This document shows positions 44,460 through 55,723 of a DNA stretch of 64,000 nt, piece after piece. The DNA comes from Mixophyes australis (lineage: Eukaryota; Chordata; Amphibia; Anura; Limnodynastidae), in the NCBI GenBank assembly GCA_036250195.1, contig JAVHZZ010000004.1, positions 250,102,028 to 250,166,027 of the forward strand. The letters are read 5' to 3'. Both the position numbers and the translations under genes were made by a program. The notes under the pieces are model-generated. The model was not told the origin of the DNA, made no database searches, and saw only the letters and a program-made list of their open reading frames with translations. Every line of letters begins with the position of its first letter. Position 1 is the first letter of the stretch.

Positions 44460-45770
44460 TAGAAGATCATTAGGGGCTTTAGTGAGGGCAGTCTCAGTGA
44501 AGTGAAGGTGATCGAAACCCGAATGAAGAAGGTCAAGGAAACAGCGAGAGGAGAGAAAGCGTGTGAGGAGGTTATAGACAAGCCACTTGAGTAATTTGGA
44601 GGCAAATGGGAGGAGAAACAGCACCCACAGATCTAAGTGACAGGGATCGGGAGATAGAGGCTCTAAAAAAGCCTCACCCTATCCCTGGCATTTCTCATAG
44701 AACTTAATTGACTATGCAGAAGTGATCTGTGGGTTTTCTTACATCCCTATTTGTAAAGGACAAGTTGGACTCGTTCTTAGCATTTTACAAGTCCACTTAT
44801 CTTTAGCACTCAAAGGGTTAAAGTATAAGGGAAAGATGGCAGTGGGGCAAGTTGGAGAGGTGGACAAGGTACAGGTAGACTCTGGGGGAGGTGGATCAAA
44901 GGAGGTGAGAGTTGATGAGGCCAAAAGGTACAGGTAGAGGGAGCAGAAGATGACAGAAGAGCATAGACCTCATTTGCAGATGCAAGAGGAAAAAAAGCAG
45001 ATAGTAGGTTTGGGAGAAGGTGAGGAAGTGAGTAACATAGGTGCCAGGCATGGAGATTTCTTGATTTTTTTGTTGTCAATTTTGGTGGTGAAGTGGGTAC
45101 AAAGTTGAGGGCTGTAAAAAAGAAGGGGATGAAAGAAGCGTATGGGCAGGGGAGAGAACTGAAGTTGGTAAGGAGGTAATGAGGGTTGGATAACTGGGTT
45201 GAAATAAAAGGTCTTAAAGTAGGTTTGTTTAGTCAGAGAGAGGGCAGAGCTGTAATCTGAAATCATACAATTTAAATTAAGTTACAATTTCCTACAGCAC
45301 CATTCAGCAGTACAGGAGAACCTTTGCAAACATCGGGTTTGCTTGCAGTGACATGGCTGGGGTTTAGAGCACCACAGACTGTGAGTGGTGGCAGTGGCAG
45401 CTGTGTCTAGGGCTTAGGTGAGAGTGCAGTTATAGAGGAAGACAGTCAGATTTGGTAATTACAGCGTGGTAATTGGAGAGAGGAGTGTGGGACAAAAGAC
45501 AACAGTGTCAAGATTATCAAGATTATGTTGAGTGCATGTGGATTTGAATGACAGGAGTGGTGCCGAGCCAGTGAGAGGCTCTGGGGAAAGTGGTGTGAGA
45601 GGGGGACCAGGTGATGGCAAAGAGGTTCAGGGGACTAGAGGTGAAATGACCTGAATGGAGGATGATTTGCTGCAGACATATTTAGCATTTCAGAGAGTGC
45701 AGGAGAAGGGGATAGAGGGAAGTGGGGAGATCTGGATATGATTGGCAGGATTGCAAGTACGTTTATGATC
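44460..45770. repeat. Long purine-rich interspersed repeat region
   Basis: Over 1 kb of G/A-rich sequence (for example GAGGAGGTTATAGACAAGCC, GGAGGCAAATGGGAGGAG) similar in character to 24,334-24,990, probably the upstream part of the same dispersed repeat class. It gives spurious Leu/Pro-rich frames on the minus strand. Confidence 0.35.
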
Positions 45771-46419
45771 CATATCTAGTGGGGAAAAAGGGAAAGAGGG
45801 GGAATACCTGTCGGACTAGTGAATGAGAGCAACAACCCACTAATTCACTATTAAACAAATCTAGTCCTGTCTATAATGTGAGTTGGGGTGCAACCTAATA
45901 ATGTGGTAATGTATAATAGGGACAGAGAAAAGAGTGGTAAGGTGCACTGGAGCTCTCAGATTTGTTAGGTAGAGATATCATGGAACAAGTTAAAACTTAA
46001 CTTTTATTATTTAAATTAATAAACCAGCGATATATGAAAATATTTGCTCATTAAAAAAACAAACAATGTGTGGGTTAAAATCAGCTGGATGCACCAAATG
46101 CCATATGATCAATGTAGTATGGGGAATGAAAGGACACATATTGTTATAGGTAGATGAATTATTCTCATATATATCAATTCAATTTCTCCAGAAAAATTGT
46201 CCTAAATTAACAATCCATATACCACGTCTGGTATTGGATGATCGCAGTAGGCTGATATATAAAATAGCAGAACCCAACGTTGCTAGCTAGCCTGCTACTA
46301 CTCGTTTATTGCCTCTGTCAGTAGAAATAACGGGAGGTGATTTGCTAGCTATCTATAATTTGCTCCAAGCTATCTTTGGCTTTAATGGAGCAAAGTGGCA
46401 ATTCTTGTAACCCCTAATA
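45771..46419. other. Unassigned DNA before the Penelope element
   Basis: No gene motif. It may include the outer part of the Penelope terminal repeat. Confidence 0.35.
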
Positions 46420-46919
46420 ATTGGTGGATCAGCAGGTGCATCCAGCGAGACGCTGACGCGCGTTTCTCTGTATGTGCTTATTCAAGGCAAGCCAAAGAAC
46501 TGTTCTGACAGTTGTTAAATACTGTCAGTGTGGAGCCAAGCAAGTGACATGTGATGTCTCTGCCAATCAGGACAGATGTTGGTCGTCGTGATTGACAAGA
46601 TTAACAACCAATCTACGGTGATTGAAGCCTGGACTCCTCCTGGGGCGGTCTGGAATAATCACGACGTGTAGCATTGAAGGGGACAACTGAAGATTAATAA
46701 TACACGGATTAATGAATAGAACTACGATCCTTATTTAACTGTCGGGACTAGCAGATATGCTATTATGACCACTAATAAACAAGTATCCTATTGAAATAAG
46801 GCGATTCTTAATCGTATTAAATCATTGTAACCAAAACTGGTCACGATCGCTCCAATCTGCAGGTTGAGGTTTAATTACAGAGGTAAGTGCTGGGATATTC
46901 TAGTGTATATGTGGCCAGC

Positions 46920-47378
46920 TACCGTATTTCACCATGTATATGATGCTCCACTGTATAAGACGCACCTATATAAATCATGTGAAAGAATTGAGGATAAACA
47001 TTATCCTCAATTTTTTCACAGAGTAATTGTGCAGCATATACAGAGGAGAGACAACGCTATAGTAAATTCTGCCTTACCCTGTCAGATGATTCCTCTGTCC
47101 GGTAAAGTCTCCTTTCTTTTGTTTGTCTGATTCTGATTCTGGAAAGCCGTTTAAGGTCCTCTTCGCGATGACCGGATGTCCTTTCAGGACCTTGATAAGG
47201 TCCTGAAAGGACATCCGGTCATCGCGAAGAGGACCTTAAGCGGCTTTCCAGCATCAGGATCAGACGGAGAGAAGACTCTACCGGACAGAGGAATCATCTG
47301 ACAGGGTAAGTCGCAGCCAGTTTTTAGACCCCAAGTTTTTGGGAAAAAGGTGCGTCTTATACATGGAGAAATACGGTA
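46920..47378. mobile_element. Fold-back element (459 bp) with TA at both ends
   Basis: It starts TACCGTATTTCACCATGTAT and ends with the inverted counterpart GAAATACGGTA. Internal blocks are also inverted: CTGTCAGATGATTCCTCTG against CAGAGGAATCATCTGACAG, and a near-perfect hairpin at 47,139-47,251. Both GGTGCGTCTTATACATGG and its left counterpart are present. TA at the tips fits a Tc1/mariner-like or related target preference; the superfamily is not certain. No coding capacity. Confidence 0.8.
47139..47251. repeat. Near-perfect 113-bp hairpin
   Basis: The arms of about 54 bp (CTGGAAAGCCG...AGGACCTT) pair with few mismatches around a 4-base centre, GATA. It forms the core of the fold-back element. 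Confidence 0.95.
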
Positions 47379-48239
47379 TATACTATAATAAAATTGAATA
47401 AATATGAATTAAGTTCTCTGATGAAGGGAGTCATGATTGCTCCAATGTGAAAACAAGTGGGTAAAAATAAGGGATTGTTGCATCCATATGAACATAAAAA
47501 TATGTTAAAGTGAAAAAATGAATTAAAAAGTTAATAAGAGCAACAAGCTAGTATGTGGTGTTATTTGTTTTGTATTTTTTGTTTTTTTGTTTTTATTATT
47601 TTTATATATTTATATTTATATTTTTATGTCTTTTATCGTTGATTTATATTAAAGTTGATGTGAAATTGTGAAGTACAAAATATACAAATAAATTATAATT
47701 AACACTAATATTCTGTGTAGTATTAATAACTGACTTCTTATTACATAAATAGCTTATATTCGTTATAAGGGTCTCATTTCCTTACAGATACATATCATTT
47801 AATTCAATCAAAAATATTCCTGGAAATATAATGAATCTTAAAGCAAAACACTAAAGATATAAAACATATACAATTATAGTTCATGTTCGATCTTATGGGT
47901 ATATTGTTCTTGTTGTAAAAAGAGACTTATAAAGACAGGAAACCATTATTACAAAAATAGTAGTTTTCCCCAGGTATGTTAACATTTTATAACAGACTCT
48001 AACAAGATTCTGTATAATGGTCCCTATTCCATATTCTAATCATTATGATATTATATAGCATGGTCGCTTAGAGAAAGACTGTGTAATTGTCATTATCATT
48101 TAATTCCTTGGGATGTGTTGTCCAGATCAGGAAGATCATCTTTGCTTCCTACTTTAACAGTGCCTGCTTAATATCACCACCTCCAACTCCAAGGTTTATT
48201 TTCTCCATTCCAAAAGCTGTTAAATATTTTGGATTATTA
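47379..48239 (-). other. AT-rich Penelope 3' non-coding region
   Basis: Very AT-rich with T runs at 47,570-47,640. No coding motif. It sits between the GIY-YIG end and the terminal repeat of the minus-strand element. Confidence 0.45.
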
Positions 48240-48960
48240 TTATGGGCCTTTAAGAAGTGTCTGGCTACTGTAGTTTAACTTTTCATTTGTTTGGCATCTT
48301 GTTCGGCATTTCTTAAATGGTCTACTGGTCATTCCAATGTACCTTAACTCGCAAGGGCAAGTAAGAGAGTATATAACACCTTGTGTGTCACAATTGCTAA
48401 AACTCTTAATAGTATGACAGTTGGCAAATGTATCCACAAATTGATTAGTTTTCTTTGTGTACTTACAAGCCTTACATTTACTGCAAGGATAAAACCCAGT
48501 AACTGTTTTTCTAGTTGTTATCTGTTTTGAATTGTCCTGGAAGTGACTATGTACAAACAAGTTACATAAATTCTTAGATCTTCTCCAGCTAGTAAGTATT
48601 CTGTCTCCTACTATTTCTTGGAGATCAGGATCTAATTTCAGGATATGACTATGTTTGTGTAGGATAGATTGAATTTCCTGCCATTGGTTATTAAAGATAC
48701 TAATAAATCTAATGGTTATATTTGCTGGTTTTTCTCGCCATTGTGGAAAGATTAACGAGTCTCTTTCGATAGTTCTTGTTTCTCTATATGCTTTTTTGAT
48801 CAAATTGTGGTTATAGCCTCTTTTTAGGAGTCTTTTGTGTAATTCGTTTGCTATTTTATCACAAGTGGCTAGATCACCACAGTTTCTTCTTGTACGAAGA
48901 AATTCTCCTTTAGGGATACTGCTAATTGTTGAAGGAAAATGGAGCTTGAGGCATGAAGAA
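48240..48960 (-). pseudogene. Penelope GIY-YIG endonuclease domain
   Basis: The minus-strand frame from 48,803 has a linker (NLFVHSHFQDNSKQITTR), a cysteine-rich finger (YPCSKCKACKYTKK), then GVIYSLTCPCELRYIGMTSR with the GIY/YIG-type strands and conserved Arg. The expected C-terminal His/Glu segment is frameshifted (KCRTRCQTNEK). The domain would nick DNA to start reverse transcription. It follows RT in the same element. Confidence 0.8.
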
Positions 48961-49003
48961 TGCTATTTGTTGCTAGTTCCTTAATGAAAATGTCACTAGA
49001 TAA

Positions 49004-50090
49004 TTATTTTTGGTCTGTGACAAAGATCATTAGATCTAGAAATGTGACTTTCTCAGAGTTGATATAAAAAGTAAGTTTAAGATTCATTTGATTGATATTC
49101 AAATGGTCAATAAATTTGACGAGGATCTCTTTGTCTTCTTCCCAAATAAGGAATATATCGTCAATAGATCTCAGCCATAATATGACATGCCGTGTGTAGA
49201 TTTTATTTTCGATAGTAAACACTATCACCCTTTCTCACCACCCCATATAGAGGTTAGCATAGGTGGGGGCACAAGTTGTCCCCATTGCTGTGCCTCTCAC
49301 CTGCAGAAAGAATTTATTCTTCAAAAGTAAAAAAAATTTTTGTTAGAACAAATTCTAACAATTGTAGGACAAAGTTGTGATGGTCATTGCTCACTTTTGT
49401 CTCCAAGAATTGTCTGGCAGCCTCTAAGCCTTTGGCATGTTCAATGCTAGTATATAAGGCTTCAACATCACATGTGCACAGCCAAGTGTTCTCATGCACA
49501 ATAATATTCTGTATTTTACTAAGTACATCTAAGGTGTCTCATACATATGAAGGCAGGGAAGATACAAATTCTCTCAGATAAGTATCACATATATACTGGC
49601 TTTCTCCTTTAGGTTGTACTGACCTGAAACTATAGGTCTGCCCAGTGGTTTCCTCTCATTTTTGTGAACTTTAGGAAGTACGTAAAAGGTAGCTACTTTA
49701 GGGTTTTCAAGCCATAGGAAGTTCATAATCTGTTTTATTGATAATTCCTTCCTCATAAGCATCCTTAATGAGATTCTGATACATTTGCAAAAATAATTTA
49801 GTAGGATTGGTAGGACTGATATGAATGACATCTCTGTACAGCGCTGCGGAATCAGTGGCGCTATATAAATAAATGATGACGATTGGAGGATAGTTTGGAA
49901 TAACAATTGATGTCATCAAGTTGTCTAAATACTTCTGCTTCGTAGTCCTCTATTGGCCAGATGACTACGTTGCCTCCTTTGTCCGAGGGCTTAATTATAA
50001 TGTCCTCCCATTGCCTAATTTCTTTTATAACTTTTCTTTCTTCTCTTGTAACATTATTGGGAATGTAATTATGGCTATCCATCTTTCTGT
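49004..50090 (-). pseudogene. Penelope reverse transcriptase, split by frameshifts and an insertion
   Basis: The minus-strand motifs in order are: IIKPSDKGGNVVIWP (near 49,980), LPKVHKNERKPLGRPIVSG (near 49,650), CDVEALYTSI (near 49,460), RGTAMGTTCAPTYANLYMG (about 49,240-49,300) and SIDDIFLIWE (near 49,150). The last is the catalytic box, with S where Y is usual. These are the hallmark blocks of Penelope-like RT. Stops or shifts separate most blocks, and a short L2-type tail interrupts the region at 49,808-49,882. The N-terminal part upstream (50,100-51,200) is more decayed. Confidence 0.85.
49808..49882 (+). mobile_element. 5'-truncated L2-type LINE/SINE tail inserted in Penelope RT
   Basis: AGGACTGATATGAATGAC...TACAGCGCTGCGG...GGCGCTATATAAATAAATGATGA is the 3' tail also present, more diverged, at 62,690-62,775. 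GATTGG occurs on both sides (about 49,805-49,810 and 49,883-49,888), a possible target duplication. Confidence 0.7.
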
Positions 50091-51222
50091 CCAGATCTTT
50101 AGAGACTAGTTCAATGTATATTGGGACATATCAATGGATTTGGACTGAATGTTGATTTCTTTTTTAACAATGGGCTTTGCTCTAAATCGAACAACATCCC
50201 TCTGATTCGTGTTGTAATTTGTCAAGGATTTGTATCATTTGTTGATCCTGTATATCAAAATGATCTAATTGTGTTGATTCCTCTATACTGGCTGTATCAT
50301 GGATACTTATTTGTCTTTGTTTAAAAATCTTTCTCAACAATAATTAGATTCATATTCACTGAAGGAGAAAATTATAAACCTCTGGAGAGGATACTTGTTT
50401 GGGTTTGAGTTAGTATCTTATTAGAAAGATTGATAATCCGTAAGGAGCTATCTTGTTCTTCTAGTATCGACGTTTCCTGTATTGTCCTTGTGAGGTCACG
50501 TCCCAATCCATTAGTTCTCTTTTTCTTAAATTTCTGGCCCCCCCGTCTCATTTTCTTATATCCTGTTCTGATTCCTGTGGTCTCATATTTCCTCTTAAAA
50601 ATTGTTTTTATGGAGGGTATAAGGTCTGCATGTCTATTGGGCTTTCCAATGCCTCACCATCAGATGTTTCTACTTCAGATGTGGTGTAACCCGACTGGTA
50701 TTAGTCTTAGTTCTACTTCTCCATTGGTTCCATGTGAAGACAGTATTGTGTTCAAAATCATTTTTATCTCTGGCAAATTTCTTTCTCTTCTTATCCTTAA
50801 TAATTTGTTTTATCTCCTTAACTTCTTTTTTATATTTTTCATGTATTTTGAAATTTGTCCAGATTTTCGTACTCTTTAAGTTTATCTTTCAATTTACCAA
50901 TTTCTACTGTATATTGTTCTAATTTGATTTGGTCGTGTTTAATCAAGACTTTCATCAAATCTTGTGTGAACATTTAAGAAGGATCTGTTCCCACTCATCT
51001 CTCAAAGTATCATTTACTAATTCATATGCAGGAAATAGTTTTGGTCTAAGACCTCTTGGTACCAATTTTTGTTTGATATAATTGTCAAATGTTATTTTAT
51101 TCCAAAAGGTCTTAGTTTCTTTGATTAATAAATGTTTTAAATCTAATAGATCTTCTGACCAATGTTGTTGTTTTTTTTGTTTCCCTCACCTGTATAAGTT
51201 GTTTGTTGTTTCCCTCGGGGAC
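50091..51222 (-). pseudogene. Penelope N-terminal region, decayed
   Basis: AT-rich and K/N/L-rich minus-strand frames that are too broken to assign. Position upstream of the first RT motif and downstream of the terminal segment makes it the likely N-terminal coding part. Confidence 0.4.
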
Positions 51223-51260
51223 TTGAATAAGCACATACAGCGAAATGCCTCTGGGGAGGT

Positions 51261-51810
51261 AACAGTCAATACTGCAACTAATGGCTAGAGGAGGTGTCTG
51301 ACATTCTCCTTTGGCAGATTAACTCTCAAGGTGCTATCACTTTCCAATAGCAGCAGACACAAGTACATTGATGATGATGATGATCTGTTGATGGCACAAC
51401 AAAGAAATGGGCCTGTAACTAAAAATAAGCAATAGCGTTCCTATGAAAAGCTACAAAAAAAATAATAATTAAAACATTGAAGAGTCTTACGAGGAGGTGT
51501 GTTCTAAAATCAGCTGTCAGGGACACAGTGGTGGAAGTGGTGGTGTATACAGTGGTATGCTATTACGCCACTTCTCCTACTGCCTTCATTGTAAAACTAT
51601 CAAACTCCATTCACTTACATTTTCCATACCGCCACTTCTAAATTTCCAATTTGACAACTGAGGGTAGATTAGTACCACTAAAAATGCTGGAAAGGATGGT
51701 GTTAAATTATTTCAGTAATTTCTTTTTTGCCATCCACTACATTACTAAGGGTAATTTATGAACTGCAAAAATGTACAAACCTGCAATGCTTCCTTATCAG
51801 TGCAGGTGTA
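51261..51810. other. Unassigned DNA with repeat fragment
   Basis: At 51,520-51,655 the minus strand reads AGAAGTGGCGGTATGGAAAATGTAAGTGAATGGAGT, closely related to the plus strand at about 40,190-40,240. It is a fragment of a shared dispersed repeat. GATGATGATGATGA lies near 51,370. Confidence 0.45.
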
Positions 51811-52142
51811 CAGGGCCATCTTAACAGTATTATAGGCCCACGGGCAAAGCAGTGCACTGCAGCCCTACCTACATAACCACTCACCCACTTATGTACAATT
51901 AGTACGTGTACATTGTATTCGTCAAGGTCAAGATATGTATTCACAACAGCAAGATCGCATGTAGAGATAACAGCTGATACTGGGGAGATTAATCCAACTA
52001 AACTTTTTAACAAAGAGGGTTTGAAAGTTCTGAATAAATCTCCCGGAATAATATACTGAAAAGTTGACAAGCTTATGGGGCCCCTATGCTCATGGGGCCC
52101 CCGGGCAACTGCCCAGCATGCCCATGCGTTAAGACAGCCCTG
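51811..52142. mobile_element. Non-autonomous hAT element (332 bp)
   Basis: The ends are CAGGGCCATCTTAACAG and, inverted, CAGGGCTGTCTTAACGC. CAGGTGTA/CAGGTGTG flank it (51,803-51,810 and 52,143-52,150; 7 of 8 match). The interior includes GGGGCCCC-rich ends typical of this group. No coding capacity. Confidence 0.82.
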
Positions 52143-52150
52143 CAGGTGTG

Positions 52151-53529
52151 CCTACCTAGCACATTTCAAGGTGCACTCTCACTTCATGGTCCTTGCAGCT
52201 GCCCCAGGAAATCAGTCTGTGTTTAGCTTTGCGGGATAGAAGATACACTATTTTTCACCCTTTATAACATCAGTCAAAGTGCACCTAGAATTGTGGTGTC
52301 CCGCAGCAGTGCAACTGGTAGGTGTCTTATTAAATGTATAGAATGAGATCGGATCTCAGCACCTCAGAGGTGCTATAAAGAGGAAGTCCTTTTGTGGAAA
52401 ATTAAAGGATGTGTGCTCTCCTGCAAACCAGGGAACGTGTCTGTAAATGTGCACACTCTGCCCCTTTATATTATGCTAACAATCTAATCCCCCCAAATTT
52501 TTTTTGTATACTGCTGCAAAAGTACTTCCCTGTAATAGTCCAGTTGCACAAAATTAGGCAAATTATATCACAATAAAGAATTTGCATTGCAGTTTTGATC
52601 TTTTACAGTTTGTAAATTACCCTTTTTGGTTCGTCTTTCCTATATGACATATACTTTTACATATACTGCACAAATTAAGCTTGCAAATGTTGGTTTCATC
52701 TGCTCATTTGAAACCTCATTGTCATGACTAATCAGGAAGTGTGACATAGAATAACACTTCTCATTAAAGTATGAGTTAGTGAAACAACCCATGTCTAGAG
52801 AGATTGGCATTGTAACAACGTTGGAGCACAGAATTAAAGGCCATGATGTTTACGCTACTAATATTTTAAAATTGGACATCTAAATCAAATTATTAAGCTT
52901 ATATAACCTTATATTCTATGTTAATTTGTCACAGTTTGGGGTCTGTCACATTTTAAAAAATAATTGTATATATATCTAGCTCAATCGAACACTTGTCCAG
53001 TTATGCTGTATTTATTCTTGTAAAACTGAATAAAATTAATTATAATTGTAATGCTTGCCAATAAATCTCAATCACAGATATAATACAAGTTGCTTTGCAC
53101 TAAAGATTTTTATTTTATTTAACATTCTAACCTATATATAGTTTGATCCAGAGCCATACCTGGCACTTGGTAATTACACAGGTGCCAATGTAACTCACCA
53201 GTGCTGTGCTGCTTCTTGAAGCACTGCTTCAAATATCCCACCACTTAGCTGAAGACAGTGAATGAATTATGACGTCAGCCAGGTAGGGTGAGATTTGAAA
53301 ACAGGTGCTTATTTCTGGGCCTTTTTTGGGCTCTTGGCTGCAGTTGGAGCCTTCTAAGGAGACTTGGGCATGAACCGGCGATGATGAGTAACAGGCGGAA
53401 AAACAGGTGATTTTCAACTCTCAGTTCCTGACTTGATAATTCAAAACCTTAGCTGAGACATTGGTTCACATGGAAGATTAAGTGCAGTGCTGGAGAGTCA
53501 CATTGGTACCCAAATAATTAGTACTCTAA
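52151..53529. other. AT-rich DNA without recognisable gene
   Basis: No coding motif, RNA gene or clear element end seen. Confidence 0.4.
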
Positions 53530-53700
53530 GGGATATATTTACTAAACTGCGGGTTTTAAAAAGTAGAGATGTTGCCTATAGCAACCAATCAGATTCTAGC
53601 TGTCATTTTGTAGAATGTATTAAATGATAACTAGAATCTGATTGGTTGCTATTAGCAACATCTCCACTTTTTCAAACCCGCAGTTTAGTAAATATACCCC
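53530..53700. mobile_element. 171-bp Harbinger-like miniature element with TAA duplication
   Basis: The ends GGGATATATTTACTAAACTG and, inverted, GGGGTATATTTACTAAACTG extend into nearly full-length complementarity (AACCAATCAGATTCTAG both ways). TAA flanks both sides (53,527-53,529 and 53,701-53,703). A 3-bp TAA/TTA duplication is the PIF/Harbinger signature. Confidence 0.82.
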
Positions 53701-53995
53701 TAAGCCTTTTTAAATGTAGTATTATATTTAGATAATAACTAAACTCCCAAAATTAATATGTGTTTCCTAATGCTTTGGGGGAAAAGAATGTGAATTTGGT
53801 GAAATGGATTGCGCAGCTTTTGTGGTTGAAGATCACAAACCGAAGCTTAGTATTGTTGTAATCTTTATTATTTTCTGCTCCTACAGTTGACGCTGACTGC
53901 TCTGACTATTTCTCATGTACCAGAAGTAAGAAGTAGAAGTAGAATTATCTATAAATACATCGTACATAGAGTTTGGAAATGTGCAATAATAAAAA

Positions 53996-54033
<38 letters not shown>

Positions 54034-54756
54034 TGATAATAGTAACGCTTTGTATAATATTGAAATGTTGTGTAATTATAATAATAATTTGTAGTTATTT
54101 TTTTTTTTTTACTTTTATATTATAAAGGTGAATTTGATTTTAAAGAATGTTTCTACTGCTAACAAACTATCAATTTTCTTTTCCATGTGAATTTTCTTTA
54201 AGGAGTTGTACAATTGATCTCTAAAACCCTCCTAAATATGGTTCTCATCAAATATAAATAAGTCAGCCTGGGAGATATTAAGTAAGTAAGCTTAGAAGTA
54301 GTGCTTTTGTAGTTTTGATAAGAAACATGAAGCAGTTAGCGGTTTTCTCAGTGAAGCTGGAAAGATCTGTGTTTATTTTAGTCTTTCACACTCCAGAGCA
54401 CGTCACACTGTTTTCTAACTTCACAGTAAGTGCTGCCAATCTAACCGGCTGTTCTATGCTGCACCCAACTTCTTCTTTTACACACTGCTTCCTCACCAGG
54501 AAGTTCATTCTAAAAATGGTAAAGACTTGGCTCACGCCCAAGCTACATGTCAGTGAAATCACCCCATGAGTAAATCATGCAACATTCACCAGTGTCTGCT
54601 TTGCCCCCCAGAATGATTATGTTGTCCTTGGAGGTGATGTAATTTGCTTAATCTACCAGATGTTTTAAAATTATATATTTTGGTATTTATAAAGTATGTA
54701 GTGTCCAACAGTAAACTGGCGAAAAGGCCTAGTGTAGTTAATATGTACAACCAGTT
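53701..54756. other. AT-rich DNA with AAT microsatellite
   Basis: (AAT)n runs at about 53,998-54,045. Otherwise no gene or element seen. Confidence 0.5.
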
Positions 54757-54852
54757 ACGTGTGTGTGTGTGTGTGTCATATATATATATATATATATATA
54801 TATATGACACACACACACACATATATTTATAAATATATATATATATTTATAA

Positions 54853-54904
<52 letters not shown>
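54757..54904. repeat. Compound GT/TA/CA microsatellite
   Basis: (GT)n, (TA)n, (CA)n, ATATTTATAA repeats and then (TA)n. Tyr/Ile-rich frames here are artefacts. Confidence 0.95.
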
Positions 54905-54909
<5 letters not shown>

Positions 54910-55003
54910 TCAGGATGCAGGTGCACTATTTAAGCATGGTTATTTATAATTATGTATAACTATAATCTTAGTGCTTAGAAAGTGCACCTGCATCCTGGAT
55001 TGT
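54905..55003. repeat. 99-bp palindromic element in TA-rich DNA
   Basis: ACAATTCAGGATGCAGGTGC at the left is repeated inverted at the right (GCACCTGCATCCTGGATTGT) with one mismatch, the pairing continuing through CACT and TAAGCA. Miniature TIR element; duplication masked by the TA repeats. Confidence 0.65.
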
Positions 55004-55081
55004 GTATTGTACTTTCAGTCACAGCAGTGTAGCACCTGTAAAATATTCGGAAATTAGGGTGTGCAGATCATCCTTCCTTGA

Positions 55082-55086
<5 letters not shown>

Positions 55087-55134
<48 letters not shown>
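55087..55134. repeat. TA microsatellite, Helitron copy B insertion site
   Basis: Pure (TA)n leading into the TC start of the Helitron. Confidence 0.95.
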
Positions 55135-55137
<3 letters not shown>

Positions 55138-55343
55138 AATATATAAATTCTTAGTGGCGTCTGTGTGTGGAAAAAAAACAAACAAGTTGCAGCACCACCT
55201 GCTGGGCAGAGTTATACACTGACCTACTAAATTCTTAGTGTGTGTGGGAAAAAAAATTCAAAAAGGGCTGAAATTTGGTAGGGCTCAAACTCATTTTCAA
55301 GAGGTAATTTTACCTCATGAACACACATGTGTAGAGGCGTGCG

Positions 55344-55380
<37 letters not shown>

Positions 55381-55723
55381 CTATTTTCTCAGAAAGGGCT
55401 CATACAATTGACCTGAAATTTGGTATACTGACATTATTTGACAAAAAAATTAGAATAGTGAAGTCAGTTAACTTCCATCATCCCCCCCTTCCCCCCGTGG
55501 GAGGGGTAGTAAAGGCTAAATTTACGAGTTGAGGGGTCAAACTCATTTTCGTAAGGTAATTTTATCTCATGAACACACATTAAAAAGGCCGCTTGCGTCG
55601 GGAACTAACGCTCTTCCCCTGAGGAGGCCTGGACTAGCTCCAAATGCATGACAAGAACCTTTTTAAGACCTTAAGTAGCTTGATTTGACTAGAATGCATG
55701 AGTATCATGCACGGGTTAACTTG
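55135..55723 (+). mobile_element. Helitron copy B, non-autonomous
   Basis: It starts TCTAATATATAAATTC and ends hairpin GCATGAGTATCATGC, ACGGGTTAACTTG. The preceding A and following T fit Helitron insertion. It shares with copy A the blocks GGCTCATACAATTGACCTG, GACATTATTTGACAAAAAA, the CCCCCGTGGGAGGGG palindrome and TAGCTTGATTTGACTAGAAT. The helicase segment of copy A is absent, and a partial duplication of the 5' end (AAATTCTTAGTG at 55,146 and 55,229) plus a (GT)n tract (55,348-55,373) are present. Confidence 0.78.

Larger units (their letters stand above)
46420..51260 (-). mobile_element. Penelope-like element, near full length, decayed, inverted terminal segments
   Basis: The minus strand encodes Penelope RT motifs and a GIY-YIG nuclease (48,240-50,090). 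At 46,465-46,490 and 51,223-51,249 the sequence CTTGAATAAGCACATACAG...GAAA occurs in opposite orientations, a Penelope pseudo-LTR signature; GAAACGCGCGTC next to it is typical of the family's ends. The exact outer edges are not resolved. It is interrupted by a fold-back element (46,920-47,378) and a truncated L2-type tail (49,808-49,882). Confidence 0.8.
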
